From: Nevskiales bacterium
GTDB taxonomy: Bacteria > Pseudomonadota > Gammaproteobacteria > Steroidobacterales > GCA-2729495
Direction of reading: 5' to 3'
NCBI GenBank assembly: GCA_011526045.1
Contig: WYBE01000002.1
Coordinates: 124,001 to 188,000, forward strand
DNA: 64,000 bases
Part shown: piece after piece, positions 34,898 through 43,695 of the stretch
How positions within the stretch are numbered: position 1 is the stretch's first letter
How the letters are laid out: every line of letters starts with the position of its first letter
Notes under the pieces: model-generated
Database searches by the model: none
Seen by the model: only the letters and a program-made list of their open reading frames with translations
Told to the model about the DNA's origin: nothing
Made by a program: the position numbers and the translations under genes

Positions 34898-36040
34898 TCA
34901 GCCATGGGCAGCGTCCTGGTCGGCGCTGATGCCATAGCGCTTCATCTTCTCGGCGAGCGTCGTGCGGCGGATCTGCAGGCGCTGGGCCGCGTGCGCCACC
35001 ACACCCTCGGTCTCAGCGAGCGCGCGACGGATGAGCGCGATCTCGATGTTCTCGATGTAGGTCTTCAGCGGCACGCCCTCGATCGGCAGGTCGAAATCCT
35101 GCGGCTGCGGGCCGACCGCTACGCGCTTGGCGACGATCTCGCGGTCGGCCTCGCGCAGCGGCGCGTTCACCGTGTAGCGGCTCGGCAGGTTGGGGATATC
35201 CACTTCCTGGCCCGGATAGAGCACGCAGAGCCGCTCCATCAGGTTGGCGAGCTCGCGGATGTTGCCCGGCCACTCGTAGCAACGCAGGATGCGCAGCGCC
35301 CCGCCGGAGAGCTGCACCGGGTCTTGCCCGAGGCGCCGACAGCGATCAAGGATGTTCGTGGCCAGTTCGGCCAGGTCTTCCTTGCGCTCACGCAGGGGTG
35401 GCAGCTCGATCGGGAACACGTTGAGGCGATAGAACAGATCCTCGCGGAACTTCCCTTCGCGAATTGCCTCCTCGAGGTTGCGGTGGGTGGCGGCGATGAT
35501 GCGCACGTCACAGCTGCGGCTCCGGTTGCTGCCGACCCGCTCGTAGACCCGCTCTTGCAGCACGCGCAGCAACTTCACCTGCATCGGCAGACTCATGTCG
35601 CCAATCTCGTCGAGGAACAGGGTGCCGCCTTCCGCGGCCTCGAAGCGGCCGACGCGCGTGGCAATCGCGCCCGTGAAGGCGCCTTTCTCGTGGCCGAACA
35701 GTTCGCTCTCGAGCAGATCGGCGGGAATCGCTCCGCAGTTCACCGGCACGAACGCCTTGTTGTTGCGCGGCGACAGCGCGTGGATGTAGCGCGCCACCCA
35801 CTCCTTGCCGGTGCCGGATTCGCCGGTGATCAGCACGTTGGTATTGAAGGGCGCCACCTGCTCGATCAGCCGGCGCACGCCTGCCATGCGCGAACTGTGG
35901 CCCGTCGGGAAGTACAGCGCACGCGCCTTGGCGAGCCGGGTTTCTTCGCGCCCGCCGTCGCTGCCGCTGATATTGGTCTCGATGAGCTGCTGCAGGGGCT
36001 CTTCGACGCCGTAGTCGGGGGAACTGCTCGCCTCGGTCAT
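34898..36040 (-). CDS. fleQ: FleQ/FlrA-type sigma-54 activator lacking the N-terminal receiver-like domain
   Basis: A 380-residue enhancer-binding protein: about 40 residues of linker, then an AAA+ domain with Walker A GESGTGKE (73-80), GAFTGA (120-125), Walker B LFLDEIGD (141-148) and [13 protein letters not shown], then the FleQ-specific C-terminal helix-turn-helix [20 protein letters not shown]. FleQ has about 100 further N-terminal residues absent here. The FleQ c-di-GMP motif LFRS aligns with LYFP (42-45), and the Arg-Asn pair after Walker A is Arg84-Tyr85. ATG 36040 has a weak GGCAGG ribosome site; the longer frame would begin inside the -35 box. Likely top regulator of flrBC. Confidence 0.85.
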   Translation of the reverse strand: MTEASSSPDYGVEEPLQQLIETNISGSDGGREETRLAKARALYFPTGHSSRMAGVRRLIEQVAPFNTNVLITGESGTGKEWVARYIHALSPRNNKAFVPVNCGAIPADLLESELFGHEKGAFTGAIATRVGRFEAAEGGTLFLDEIGDMSLPMQVKLLRVLQERVYERVGSNRSRSCDVRIIAATHRNLEEAIREGKFREDLFYRLNVFPIELPPLRERKEDLAELATNILDRCRRLGQDPVQLSGGALRILRCYEWPGNIRELANLMERLCVLYPGQEVDIPNLPSRYTVNAPLREADREIVAKRVAVGPQPQDFDLPIEGVPLKTYIENIEIALIRRALAETEGVVAHAAQRLQIRRTTLAEKMKRYGISADQDAAHG

Positions 36041-36137
36041 GGACACCTGCCGCATGCAGCACGACCCGTGCCGCGGCCGGGCGGCGGGGTGGTTACTGCC
36101 CGTTGAAACAGCGCACGGGAAATCAAAAGCGACCGCT

Positions 36138-36166
36138 ATGATCCGCGAGCTGACCTGAAGTGTCAA
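36138..36166 (-). promoter_or_regulatory. Candidate sigma-70 promoter of the fleQ-like gene
   Basis: On the minus strand a perfect TTGACA (36166-36161) and GATCAT (36143-36138, four of six matches) are separated by 17 bases. It lies about 98 bases before ATG 36040, giving an untranslated leader of about 90 bases. Confidence 0.5.
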
Positions 36167-36259
36167 ACCGTTGACGCTGCAGACGGTCGGCGGCGAACCG
36201 CTGCCGCACCGCCGGAGTCCGGCCCGGCTGGCAGTCAGCCGGCAGGTCGTGCCGCCGGA

Positions 36260-36391
36260 TCAGCGCAGGCCGGCGAGCAGCAGGCCGAGTGCGCCGAACC
36301 CGCCCAGGATGAACAGGCTGGCATAGAGATAACGCAGCAGGACCGCGCGCGATGGCTCCTGCGCAACAGTGACAGCCTTCCCCGGTTTCAT
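36260..36391 (-). CDS. Small single-pass membrane protein
   Basis: A 43-residue predicted peptide from ATG 36391, preceded at 7 bases by GAGGGA. An alternative ATG at 36430, also with a GGAGGG site, would give 56 residues. One hydrophobic helix covers about residues 22-42 (YLYASLFILGGFGALGLLLA), after a basic N terminus. No family is recognised. It lies upstream of the fleQ-like gene on the same strand but 219 bases away, with a promoter candidate between them, so it is probably separate. Confidence 0.5.
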   Translation of the reverse strand: MKPGKAVTVAQEPSRAVLLRYLYASLFILGGFGALGLLLAGLR

Positions 36392-36949
36392 GGCGACATC
36401 CCTCGAAGCGAAGCGCGCCTTTCTACTCATTGCCCTCCGGCGCCGCAATAGGTGGGAGTACCTACAGCGGGGCTGACCGCAAACGCCCCCGCCCCGCTCT
36501 ACAGCAGACCGCCTTCCCAGTCAGCTGTCCGGTGCTGGTGACGATACGCTGGTGCGGACCCCCAGTCGGGACGCTCACTGCAGCCATCCCTGGCTTTCGT
36601 TCGCTCGGGTTTCGCTGCGCTTCGCATCCTGCTTCGCTTGCTTCACACGCCCACCAGGGGGTCCGCATCAGCGTCATTCGGTAGTCGTTCGATGTTCGAT
36701 CGCAAGACCACACGGCCACCGCGTCTCCTGCGTCGGTTGCCTGTCCGCTGCGAGCGCGTGTGTAGCCGGCTGCCAGGAGGGCAGCAGCCGGCGCAACCCG
36801 CAGCGAGCCGGCCATGGACGGCCGGCGAGCGGCGCGCAGCGGGCAGGCAACCGGAGCACTCACGGAACAGCGTCAAGGTCGGTCCCAATGCCAGCCCCGC
36901 CGTTGGACAAAAAGACCGCGGGCCACCGCTCCGCTACAATCACCAATCC
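36392..36949. other. Long intergenic region without a recognised gene
   Basis: 558 bases between a minus-strand small gene and a plus-strand amidotransferase. Open frames crossing it are Arg/Ser/Cys-rich and look non-coding. The left part holds the imperfect inverted repeat described separately. The middle is unusual in TTCG/CTTCG-rich composition (TTTCGCTGCGCTTCGC). No RNA gene or transposase remnant was recognised. Confidence 0.5.
36553..36667. repeat. Inverted-repeat-bounded 115-base element
   Basis: TGCGGACCCCC (36553-36563) and its exact complement GGGGGTCCGCA (36657-36667) bound 93 bases. The flanks continue with partial complementarity (GG..AGT against ACC..TC). This could be a degenerate small mobile element, a dispersed repeat or a large RNA hairpin; no second copy is seen in this window. 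Confidence 0.4.
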
Positions 36950-37720
36950 ATGCGCCGCATGCTCGTTTTCCAGCACGTCGCCCACGAGATCCTCGGCACG
37001 CTCGACCCGCTGCTGCGCGACGCGGGCTTCCGGATCCGTTACCTGAATTTCGGCCGCCGGGGCGACGCCCAGCCGCAGGTCGATCGCTACCACGGACTCA
37101 TCGTGCTTGGCGGGCCCATGAACTGCGACCAGGTCGACCGCTATCCGCACCTCGCGGTGGAAACCGACGCGATTCGCCAGGCGATCGAGCGTGGCATTCC
37201 CGTGCTCGGCATCTGCCTCGGGGCGCAGCTGATCGCCCGCGCTCTCGGGGCGAGGGTCGAAAGGAACCACACCCGCGAAATCGGCTGGTACGACGTCGCC
37301 CCCACCGCCGACGGAGCCGCCGACCCGCTGTTTGGCGAATTTGCGGGCACCGAAAAGATTTTCCAGTGGCATGGCGATACCTTCGACATACCCGCAGGGG
37401 CGGTGCATCTCGCGCACTCCCCAACCTGCGCCAACCAGGCGTTTCGCTACGGTGAGAACACCTATGCGTTGCAGTTCCACCTCGAAGTCGACCAGCCGCT
37501 GATCGCGCGCTGGCTGCACACGCCGGTAATGGCCCGCGAGGTCGAATGCCTCGGTTCGGGCTACGACCCGCAACGCATCATGGCCGATACGCAGCAGCAC
37601 ATTTCCCGCTCGCTGGCACTCGGCAGCCGGTTCTTTGCACGCTACATCAGCGCCTTTCACACGCGGCGACGGCGAGTGCCGCTGTCCTCGCGTCACCCCA
37701 CCCTGCCGGGGCACGACTGA
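36950..37720 (+). CDS. Class I glutamine amidotransferase (GMP-synthase-type)
   Basis: A 256-residue stand-alone GATase1 protein starting at ATG 36950 (MRRMLVFQHVAHEILGT). Nucleophile Cys lies in VLGICLGAQLIARALGA and the His/Glu pair in ALQFHLEVD; IVLGGPMNCDQVDRYPHL forms the oxyanion region. Such proteins are often annotated as GMP synthase-like or gamma-glutamyl hydrolases; partner and substrate are unknown. The C-terminal 20 residues are basic (HTRRRRVPL). Downstream lies copA, 176 bases away, without evidence of cotranscription. Confidence 0.85.
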   Translation: MRRMLVFQHVAHEILGTLDPLLRDAGFRIRYLNFGRRGDAQPQVDRYHGLIVLGGPMNCDQVDRYPHLAVETDAIRQAIERGIPVLGICLGAQLIARALGARVERNHTREIGWYDVAPTADGAADPLFGEFAGTEKIFQWHGDTFDIPAGAVHLAHSPTCANQAFRYGENTYALQFHLEVDQPLIARWLHTPVMAREVECLGSGYDPQRIMADTQQHISRSLALGSRFFARYISAFHTRRRRVPLSSRHPTLPGHD

Positions 37721-37813
37721 CTGCGGCGGCGGCCTTCATCCAACGCACCCATCGCAGCGTCCCCGCAGAGTGGCCATACCCTTGATTCCGGGCCAAACGC
37801 CCCCATCTGACGG

Positions 37814-37839
37814 CAATTGGTTTCGTTTCCAAACCATTG
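37814..37839. promoter_or_regulatory. Dyad 1 upstream of copA
   Basis: CAATTGGTTT, seven bases, then AAACCATTG form a near-perfect inverted repeat (TGGTTT/AAACCA core) 58 bases before copA. A MerR-family operator (CueR type) is a possibility, but the bases do not match the classical CueR box. Confidence 0.4.
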
Positions 37840-37843
37840 CCCG

Positions 37844-37860
37844 GCTGCGGTGACCGCAGC
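37844..37860. promoter_or_regulatory. Dyad 2 upstream of copA
   Basis: GCTGCGGT, one base, ACCGCAGC: a perfect 8-base inverted repeat 37 bases before the copA start, directly after dyad 1. It is too tight for an RNA hairpin (1-base loop), which favours a protein-binding operator. Confidence 0.4.
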
Positions 37861-37896
37861 TACCATTCCCTTCCTGACCATTGGCAGGGCCGTTCC

Positions 37897-40362
37897 ATGA
37901 ACGCCACCACCGCTGAACTGATCCGTGACAACTTGCCGCAGTCCCGCGTGGGACTGGCCGTCGAAGGCATGACCTGCGGTGCCTGCGCGACGCGGCTCGA
38001 AGGCGCCCTCGCGCAGGCCCCCGGCGTCGTGCGCGCCTCCGTCAATTTCGCCCTCGAGCGCGCCGACGTCGAGTTCGACCCCGGCAAGACCAGCGCTGCG
38101 GGCGTCGCCGAAGCCGTGGTCCACGCGGGCTTCCGGGTGCCCATGCAGAGCTTTTCGTTTCCGATCGTCGGCATGACCTGCAGTGCCTGCTCGACACGTG
38201 TGGAGAAGGCTTTGCGGGCCGTGCCGGGCGTCGAGGAGGCCAACGTCAACCTCGCCATCGAGCGCGCCGATGTGCGCGCCCTCGCCGGCATCGTCTCCGT
38301 TGGAGATCTCGCCGAAGCGGTCGCCCGCGCCGGATACGAGGCGCGCGTCCGTTCCAACGCCGAGGAGCGGGCGCAGGCGGACGAGCAGCACCAGCGCGAG
38401 GAACAGGCGGCGCTGCGCCTCGAGATGCTCATGCTCTTCGGCGCCATCGCACTCACGACGCCGCTGGTCGCGCAGATGGTCGCGATGACCTTCGGCCTGC
38501 ATTTCCATCTCACACCCATGACCGAGTTGCTGCTCGCGACACCGGTGCAGTTCATCTGCGGCGCGCGCTTCTATCGCGGCGCCTGGAAGGCACTGCGCGC
38601 GGGCTCGGGCAACATGGACGTGCTGGTCGCGCTCGGCACCAGCGCCGCCTACCTCTACAGCCTCTACCTGATGCTCACGCGCGGCCAGGATGCCATGGGC
38701 CAGTTGTACTTCGAGGCATCCACGGTGGTGATCACGCTGGTCATGCTCGGCAAGCTCCTCGAGGCTCGCGCCAAGCGCGGGACCACGGCGGCGATCCGCC
38801 AGCTCATGGACCTGCGACCACAGACTGCGCGCGTACGCCGCAACGACGGCACCGAGAGCGAAATCGCGGTGAGCGAGGTGGTCCGGGGCGATCTCGTGAT
38901 CGTGCGGCCCGGCGAGCGCATCCCCGTCGACGGCAAAGTGGTCGGCGGCCAGAGCGAGATCGACGAGGCGCTGATCACCGGCGAGAGCCTGCCGGTAGCC
39001 AAGGGTCCGGGAGCCACGGTCACCGGCGGCGCGATCAACGGCACCGGATTGCTGGAGGTGCAGGCAACCGCCGTCGGCGAGGACTCCACCCTCTCCAAGA
39101 TCATCCGCATGGTGGAGAACGCCCAGGCCGGCAAGGCGCCGGTACAGCGACTGGTGGACCGCATCAGCGCCGTGTTCGTGCCGATCGTCATCGTGATCGC
39201 GCTCGTCACTTTCGGCGGCTGGATGGCGTACGACGCCAATTTCGAGCATGCGCTGATCGCCGCCGTATCGGTGCTGGTCATCGCCTGCCCCTGCGCGCTC
39301 GGTCTCGCCACCCCGACCGCCATCATGGCCGGCACCGGCGCCGCCGCCCGCTCCGGCATCCTCATCAAGGATGTCGCCTCACTGGAACGTGCACATCGCG
39401 TCGACACGGTTATCTTCGACAAGACCGGCACGCTGACGGCCGGGCGTCCGACCATCGTCGCCCTGCACACACTGCGTGGCAGCGAGCAGGAGCTGCTCCG
39501 CGTGGCGGCGTCCGTGCAGCAGGCGAGCGAGCACCCTCTCGCACGCGCAATCCTCGAGCGCGCCGACGCCCAGACCCTGCGCCGTGACCCGGTCACGGAT
39601 TTCCGCAGCGTCACCGGCTACGGCGTGGTCGGCCGCGTGGGCGGGCGCGAGATCGTCATCGGCAATGCACGGTTCCTGGAGAAGCGCGGGATCGACACCG
39701 CCGGCGAAGCGGAGCGGTCGCGGCAATGGCAGGAAGAAGCCCGCACGGTCGTGTGGGTCGCCGACCCTGACGGCGTGCTCGGCATCATGGCCATCGCCGA
39801 TCCGCTGCGCGACGACGCAATCGAGGCCGTCAGTACCCTGCAGCACATGGGCATACGCAGCCTGCTGGTATCCGGCGACATGCCCCGGGTCGCCGAAGTG
39901 ATCGGCCGGCAGGTCGGAGTCGACGAGGCCCGCGGCGCCGTCAAGCCCGACGGCAAAGCCGCTGTCGTCGAACAACTCGCGAGCGCCGGCCGGGTCGTCG
40001 GCATGGTGGGCGACGGCATCAATGACGCACCGGCGCTGGCGGCAGCCGATGTGGGCATCGCCATGGGCACCGGCACAGACATCGCGATGGAAACGGCCGG
40101 GATCACGCTGATGCGCCCCGACCCGCGCCTGGTCGGCTCGGCAATTGCAGCGAGCCGGGCTACATTCCGGAAAATCCGCCAGAACCTGTTCTGGGCCTTC
40201 ATTTACAATGTCATCGGCATCCCGCTCGCCGCACTCGGGATGCTGAGTCCGGCGCTGGCCGGGGCCGCCATGGCAATGAGCAGCGTCAGCGTCGTCAGCA
40301 ATTCGCTGTTGCTGCGCCGCTGGAAGCCGACTTTTGCATCCCGCGGCGCGCGCAGGCCCTGA
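37897..40362 (+). CDS. copA: CopA Cu(I)-exporting P1B-type ATPase
   Basis: An 821-residue copper pump. Two N-terminal heavy-metal-associated domains carry GMTCGACATRLE (about 26) and GMTCSACSTRVE (about 94). Eight membrane helices include the CPC ion site in VIACPCALGLATPTAIMAGT. Catalytic motifs: TGESLPVAKGPG (actuator), DKTGTLTAGRPT (phosphorylated Asp), HPLARAILE in the nucleotide domain and MVGDGINDAPALAAADVGIA. It expels Cu(I) to the periplasm. The chaperone gene at 40424 follows. ATG 37897 was chosen for fit to the first metal domain; two dyads lie just upstream. Confidence 0.96.
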   Translation: MNATTAELIRDNLPQSRVGLAVEGMTCGACATRLEGALAQAPGVVRASVNFALERADVEFDPGKTSAAGVAEAVVHAGFRVPMQSFSFPIVGMTCSACSTRVEKALRAVPGVEEANVNLAIERADVRALAGIVSVGDLAEAVARAGYEARVRSNAEERAQADEQHQREEQAALRLEMLMLFGAIALTTPLVAQMVAMTFGLHFHLTPMTELLLATPVQFICGARFYRGAWKALRAGSGNMDVLVALGTSAAYLYSLYLMLTRGQDAMGQLYFEASTVVITLVMLGKLLEARAKRGTTAAIRQLMDLRPQTARVRRNDGTESEIAVSEVVRGDLVIVRPGERIPVDGKVVGGQSEIDEALITGESLPVAKGPGATVTGGAINGTGLLEVQATAVGEDSTLSKIIRMVENAQAGKAPVQRLVDRISAVFVPIVIVIALVTFGGWMAYDANFEHALIAAVSVLVIACPCALGLATPTAIMAGTGAAARSGILIKDVASLERAHRVDTVIFDKTGTLTAGRPTIVALHTLRGSEQELLRVAASVQQASEHPLARAILERADAQTLRRDPVTDFRSVTGYGVVGRVGGREIVIGNARFLEKRGIDTAGEAERSRQWQEEARTVVWVADPDGVLGIMAIADPLRDDAIEAVSTLQHMGIRSLLVSGDMPRVAEVIGRQVGVDEARGAVKPDGKAAVVEQLASAGRVVGMVGDGINDAPALAAADVGIAMGTGTDIAMETAGITLMRPDPRLVGSAIAASRATFRKIRQNLFWAFIYNVIGIPLAALGMLSPALAGAAMAMSSVSVVSNSLLLRRWKPTFASRGARRP

Positions 40363-40423
40363 GGCACTGCGCAATGAACCTGCGGTAATCGAACTCTGCA
40401 TCTCGCATCAGGAGCATACGAAC

Positions 40424-40633
40424 ATGGAGAAGATCGACATCAAAGTCTCGGGGTTGACCTGCGGTGGCTGCGAACGCAGCGTGCAGAACGCGCTGACCAG
40501 CCGCAAGGGCGTCAGCGCCGCCAAGGCCGACCGCAACGCGGGCATCGTCTCGGTGGAATTCGACCCGGCCGTGATCCAGCGCCCCGCGCTCGAAAAGGCG
40601 ATCGCCGAGGCGGGCTTCAAGGTCGCCGCCTGA
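40424..40633 (+). CDS. copZ: CopZ-like copper chaperone (HMA domain)
   Basis: A 69-residue single heavy-metal-associated domain: IKVSGLTCGGCERSVQNAL contains the metal-binding CGGC, followed by the usual beta-alpha-beta end LEKAIAEAGFKV. ATG 40424 has AGGAG ten bases upstream. Probably delivers Cu(I) to CopA, 61 bases upstream. The Gly-Gly between the cysteines differs from the more common CxxC spacers of CopZ (SH or AS), so another metal is possible. Confidence 0.85.
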   Translation: MEKIDIKVSGLTCGGCERSVQNALTSRKGVSAAKADRNAGIVSVEFDPAVIQRPALEKAIAEAGFKVAA

Positions 40634-40639
40634 CCCCGC

Positions 40640-40659
40640 AGGCGGCCAGCCGGCCGCCT
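40640..40659. terminator. Bidirectional hairpin between copZ and MFS gene
   Basis: AGGCGGCC (40640-40647), AGCC loop, GGCCGCCT (40652-40659): an 8-base perfect stem between two convergent genes, abutting the MFS stop codon. No U-tract, so termination strength is uncertain. Confidence 0.45.
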
Positions 40660-41984
40660 CAGTGAATGGCTGCCACAGCCGGGGCGCGGCGGTCCACCGC
40701 CGGCCCCGGCGCCTTGATCCGGCACCACACCGCCAGCATCACGAGCACGAGCGTCAGCACGCCAACCAGCTGGAAAGGCGCTGCCGGCCCGAGCGCATCG
40801 AAGACCCGACCACCGACGCCGGTCGAAAACAGGATGCCGACGGCGCCGAACATGTTGAACATGCCGATGACCGAGCCGCGCGAGGCCTGCGGCGCCTCGC
40901 GGGCAATCAGCGTCTGGGCGCCCGCGAAGGCGCTGATCTGGCCGATCCCGAGCAACACGAGGAACGGAATGGCCGAGTTCGCCAGGATATCGTCCACCAG
41001 GGTGGTGGCGAGGTAACCGGCCGCCGCGATCGTCATGCAGAGGATGATGCCCGTGACCCGGTTGATGCGGTCGAGCACGAAACCAATGACCGGCAGCCAG
41101 AACAACGCCGCCGTGCTCACGATCGCGAATACGCGCCGACCCGCCGACATCGCCTCGGCCGGCTCCATGCCCTGCGCGATCGCCGCCGTGGTACCCCACA
41201 GCACACTGTAGGTGCCGACGAGCACCAGGTCGCTGCGCGCGATGAATCCGCAGGCGTAAGCGAGCGCGATACGCGGATTGCGCGCCTCGCGGATACCGCT
41301 CGCCACCAGTTCCTTCACCGGCGGCCGCTCGGTGTGCTTCACCGGCGTGCCCTTCTTCAGCATGAGGTAGAGGAGCAGCGCTGCGACGGCGCAGATCGCC
41401 GCAACGACGAAATGCGCGTCGTGCCCGGCTGCTTCCTGGCTGGCGCCCCGCTCGGTGAAGAACTGCGGCAGTCTCGCGAGCCCGACCGCTACCGTGATGA
41501 CGCCGAGCGCATTGAGCACGCCCACGCTCGCCACGGTCATGCCGCGCGACCGGTCCTCGCTGTAGTCGGCGAGGATCGTGCCCATCATGCCGGTGGCAGC
41601 GACGATGCCGATGGTGTAGAGGAACCGGTAGAAGAACAACTCAGGCAGCGAGCTGGAAAAACTGTAGAGACTGTAGCCGAGCGACATCATCAACATGCCG
41701 CCCACGAAGACTTCGCGGCGACCGATCCGGTCCGCCAGCACCCCGACCGGCGCGAACAGCAGCAATGCCACGATTTCCTGGAAGAAATGCAGATCCCCGC
41801 TCAGGGTGCCCTGCTCGCTCTGCGGAACCTGCAGGTAAACGGTGAGCACGAACGGCGTGCTCATCGCGATGAAGGTCAGGAGGCCGATCGAGGTGTAGGC
41901 GCTGAGAAACAGCCCCGCCATGTTGATGCGCGTGACCCCCGGCTGCAGCCAGTACGGTCCTAAACGGTTTGGCTTGTCTGACAC
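40659..41984 (-). CDS. Major facilitator superfamily transporter A
   Basis: A 441-residue 12-helix MFS carrier. The loop 2-3 signature GVLADRIGRREVFVGG (about 79-94) is intact; the second half has GFVLDRINRVTGIILCMTI and ARE-type loop REAPQASRGSVIGMFNMFG. It is paralogous to the carrier at 45588-46946 (shared N-terminal LQPGV motif, IAQGM segment and DRI-RV loop). The substrate is unknown; both lie with an aldehyde dehydrogenase and DUF1838 gene on one strand, suggesting uptake of a degradable organic compound. It starts 25 bases after the upstream ALDH stop. Confidence 0.88.
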   Translation of the reverse strand: MSDKPNRLGPYWLQPGVTRINMAGLFLSAYTSIGLLTFIAMSTPFVLTVYLQVPQSEQGTLSGDLHFFQEIVALLLFAPVGVLADRIGRREVFVGGMLMMSLGYSLYSFSSSLPELFFYRFLYTIGIVAATGMMGTILADYSEDRSRGMTVASVGVLNALGVITVAVGLARLPQFFTERGASQEAAGHDAHFVVAAICAVAALLLYLMLKKGTPVKHTERPPVKELVASGIREARNPRIALAYACGFIARSDLVLVGTYSVLWGTTAAIAQGMEPAEAMSAGRRVFAIVSTAALFWLPVIGFVLDRINRVTGIILCMTIAAAGYLATTLVDDILANSAIPFLVLLGIGQISAFAGAQTLIAREAPQASRGSVIGMFNMFGAVGILFSTGVGGRVFDALGPAAPFQLVGVLTLVLVMLAVWCRIKAPGPAVDRRAPAVAAIH

Positions 41985-42009
41985 GTGGCAATCTTCCTCG
42001 TGGCTGGCG

Positions 42010-43461
42010 TCAGGCGAATACGTGGATCGCCTTGTTGCGGGTGTAGCTCAGCAGTTCGGCGAGGCATTCCTCCTGCCCGAGGCCGCTGTTCTTCCAGCCG
42101 CCGAAGGGCGTGCCCACGAAATGCCGCGCCGTGGTATTGATCCAGACGAATCCTGACTGGAGCTGGCGGGCCATGTCCATCGCTGTCTTCAGGTCCTGCG
42201 TCCAGACACCGGCGGCCAGGCCGTACTCGCTCGAGTTGGCGATCTCGAGCGCCTCCCCTGGAGTACGCCACCGCATGATCGACAGCACCGGGCCGAACAC
42301 CTCTTCGCGCGCGATGCGCATGGCGGGCGTGACATTCGCATACACGGTGGGCCTGATCCAGTAGCCGCGGCGAAATGCCTCACCTTGCGGACGCACGCCA
42401 CCCGTCAGCAGCTTCGCACCTTCGGTTTTTGCGGATTCAATGTAGGCGAGCACTCGCCTGTAATGGCCGGCCGAGTTCACCGGGCCCATCTGTGCCGCCG
42501 GATCGAGCGGGTCGCCAACGCGGATCGCCGCCACTGCTGCGACGATGCGATCGACCACCTCGTCGTACAGGGACTCATGCAGCAGCAGGCGGCTGTTGGA
42601 CCCGCATGACTGCCCGGCCCACGCGAAATTCATGCCGCGCACCGCAGCCTGCGCCACCTGCGCGGGGTCGGCGTCGGGACACACGATCATGGGATTCTTG
42701 CCGCCCAGTTCGAGCGACAGGTGCTTGACCGCAACTTCGGCGGCCGCGCGCTGGATCGCCAGGCCTGTCTGCACCGACCCGGTGAAGCCGATGCGCCACA
42801 CGCGCGGATGCCGCACCAGCGCATCCCCGCTCGGCAGTCCGGGCCCGTGCAGGATGTTCACCAGCCCCGGTGGCAGCACCTCGCGGCAGACCTCCGCGAG
42901 GATGCCCGCCGATAACGGGCTGGTCTCCGGCGTCTTGACGATGACCGCGTTGCCCGCCATCAGCGGCGCGGCCAGGTGGGCAGCCGCGAACAGGAAGGGA
43001 TGGTTGAAGGGCACGATGCGGGCCACTACGCCGTAGGGCTGGCGCAGGGAGAAGTGAATGCCGTCGGGCGTGGCCGGCACGCTGTCGCCCTTCATCTCCA
43101 TGCCCAGGCCGGAGAAAAAATCGATGTAGTTGCCGGCCACCGCGACATCGCGCCCGAGGCTGCTGATGGTGTTGCCGGTATCGGCCGCTTCCAGCGGCAC
43201 GATGTCGGCGGAGCGCGCGCGAATGGCCTCCGCAAGCCGGCGCAGGCTGTCCCGGCGCTCCCACACCGAGCGCGCCGCCCAGTCGGCCTGCGCTGTCTCG
43301 GCGGCGCCTACCGCGCGATCCACGTCCACGGCCGAGGCGACCGGCACGCGGCCGTGCACGTCCTCCGTCGCCGGATTGACCGATTCGAGCCACTGTCCAT
43401 CGCTGGCGGGGACGAACTCCCCCCCGATGAACAGCAGCCGGTCACCGAACCTGAGACCCAC
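42010..43461 (-). CDS. Aldehyde dehydrogenase family enzyme B
   Basis: A 483-residue ALDH, starting at GTG 43461 (reads MGLRFGDRLLFIGGEF), chosen because GGGGGAGG precedes it; the ATG at 43500 lacks a ribosome site. Conserved parts: PFNHPFLFAAAHLAAPLMAG, FTGSVQTGLAIQRAAAE, general base Glu251 in LELGGKNPMIV, catalytic Cys286 in AGQSCGSNSR and EEVFGPVLSIMRW. Differs clearly from the ALDH at 32668-34179. Followed by MFS carrier A with a 25-base gap, so the two are likely cotranscribed. Confidence 0.92.
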   Translation of the reverse strand: MGLRFGDRLLFIGGEFVPASDGQWLESVNPATEDVHGRVPVASAVDVDRAVGAAETAQADWAARSVWERRDSLRRLAEAIRARSADIVPLEAADTGNTISSLGRDVAVAGNYIDFFSGLGMEMKGDSVPATPDGIHFSLRQPYGVVARIVPFNHPFLFAAAHLAAPLMAGNAVIVKTPETSPLSAGILAEVCREVLPPGLVNILHGPGLPSGDALVRHPRVWRIGFTGSVQTGLAIQRAAAEVAVKHLSLELGGKNPMIVCPDADPAQVAQAAVRGMNFAWAGQSCGSNSRLLLHESLYDEVVDRIVAAVAAIRVGDPLDPAAQMGPVNSAGHYRRVLAYIESAKTEGAKLLTGGVRPQGEAFRRGYWIRPTVYANVTPAMRIAREEVFGPVLSIMRWRTPGEALEIANSSEYGLAAGVWTQDLKTAMDMARQLQSGFVWINTTARHFVGTPFGGWKNSGLGQEECLAELLSYTRNKAIHVFA

Positions 43462-43695
43462 CGTCCTCCCCCCGTCCCTGCCAGTCAGCCAAGCGGTCAT
43501 TGTGGCCCAGCCGCCATGCCATCGCGCGGGCCGCGCGAGCGGCATCCGCAGGTCGGAAGCCGCCCCGCCGGCCCATTCCTGCCACACCCGGGCCCGGCTC
43601 CCGCGGGATCACGGCCGCCCCTGCCCTCCAGGCTGCGGCAGACGCGCGCCGAAACATCGCAGCCGGTAACGGCAGACGCCACCGGCGTGGTTGCT

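Noticed and set aside
36552-37046. Plus-strand open frame across the 36.5-36.9 kb gap
   Set aside because: Ser/Arg/Cys-rich translation with no domain; it overlaps the recognised amidotransferase in another frame.
42905-42920. GCCGATAA within the aldehyde dehydrogenase as a FliA promoter
   Set aside because: No TAAA or TCAA element 14-15 bases upstream, and no plus-strand gene follows.
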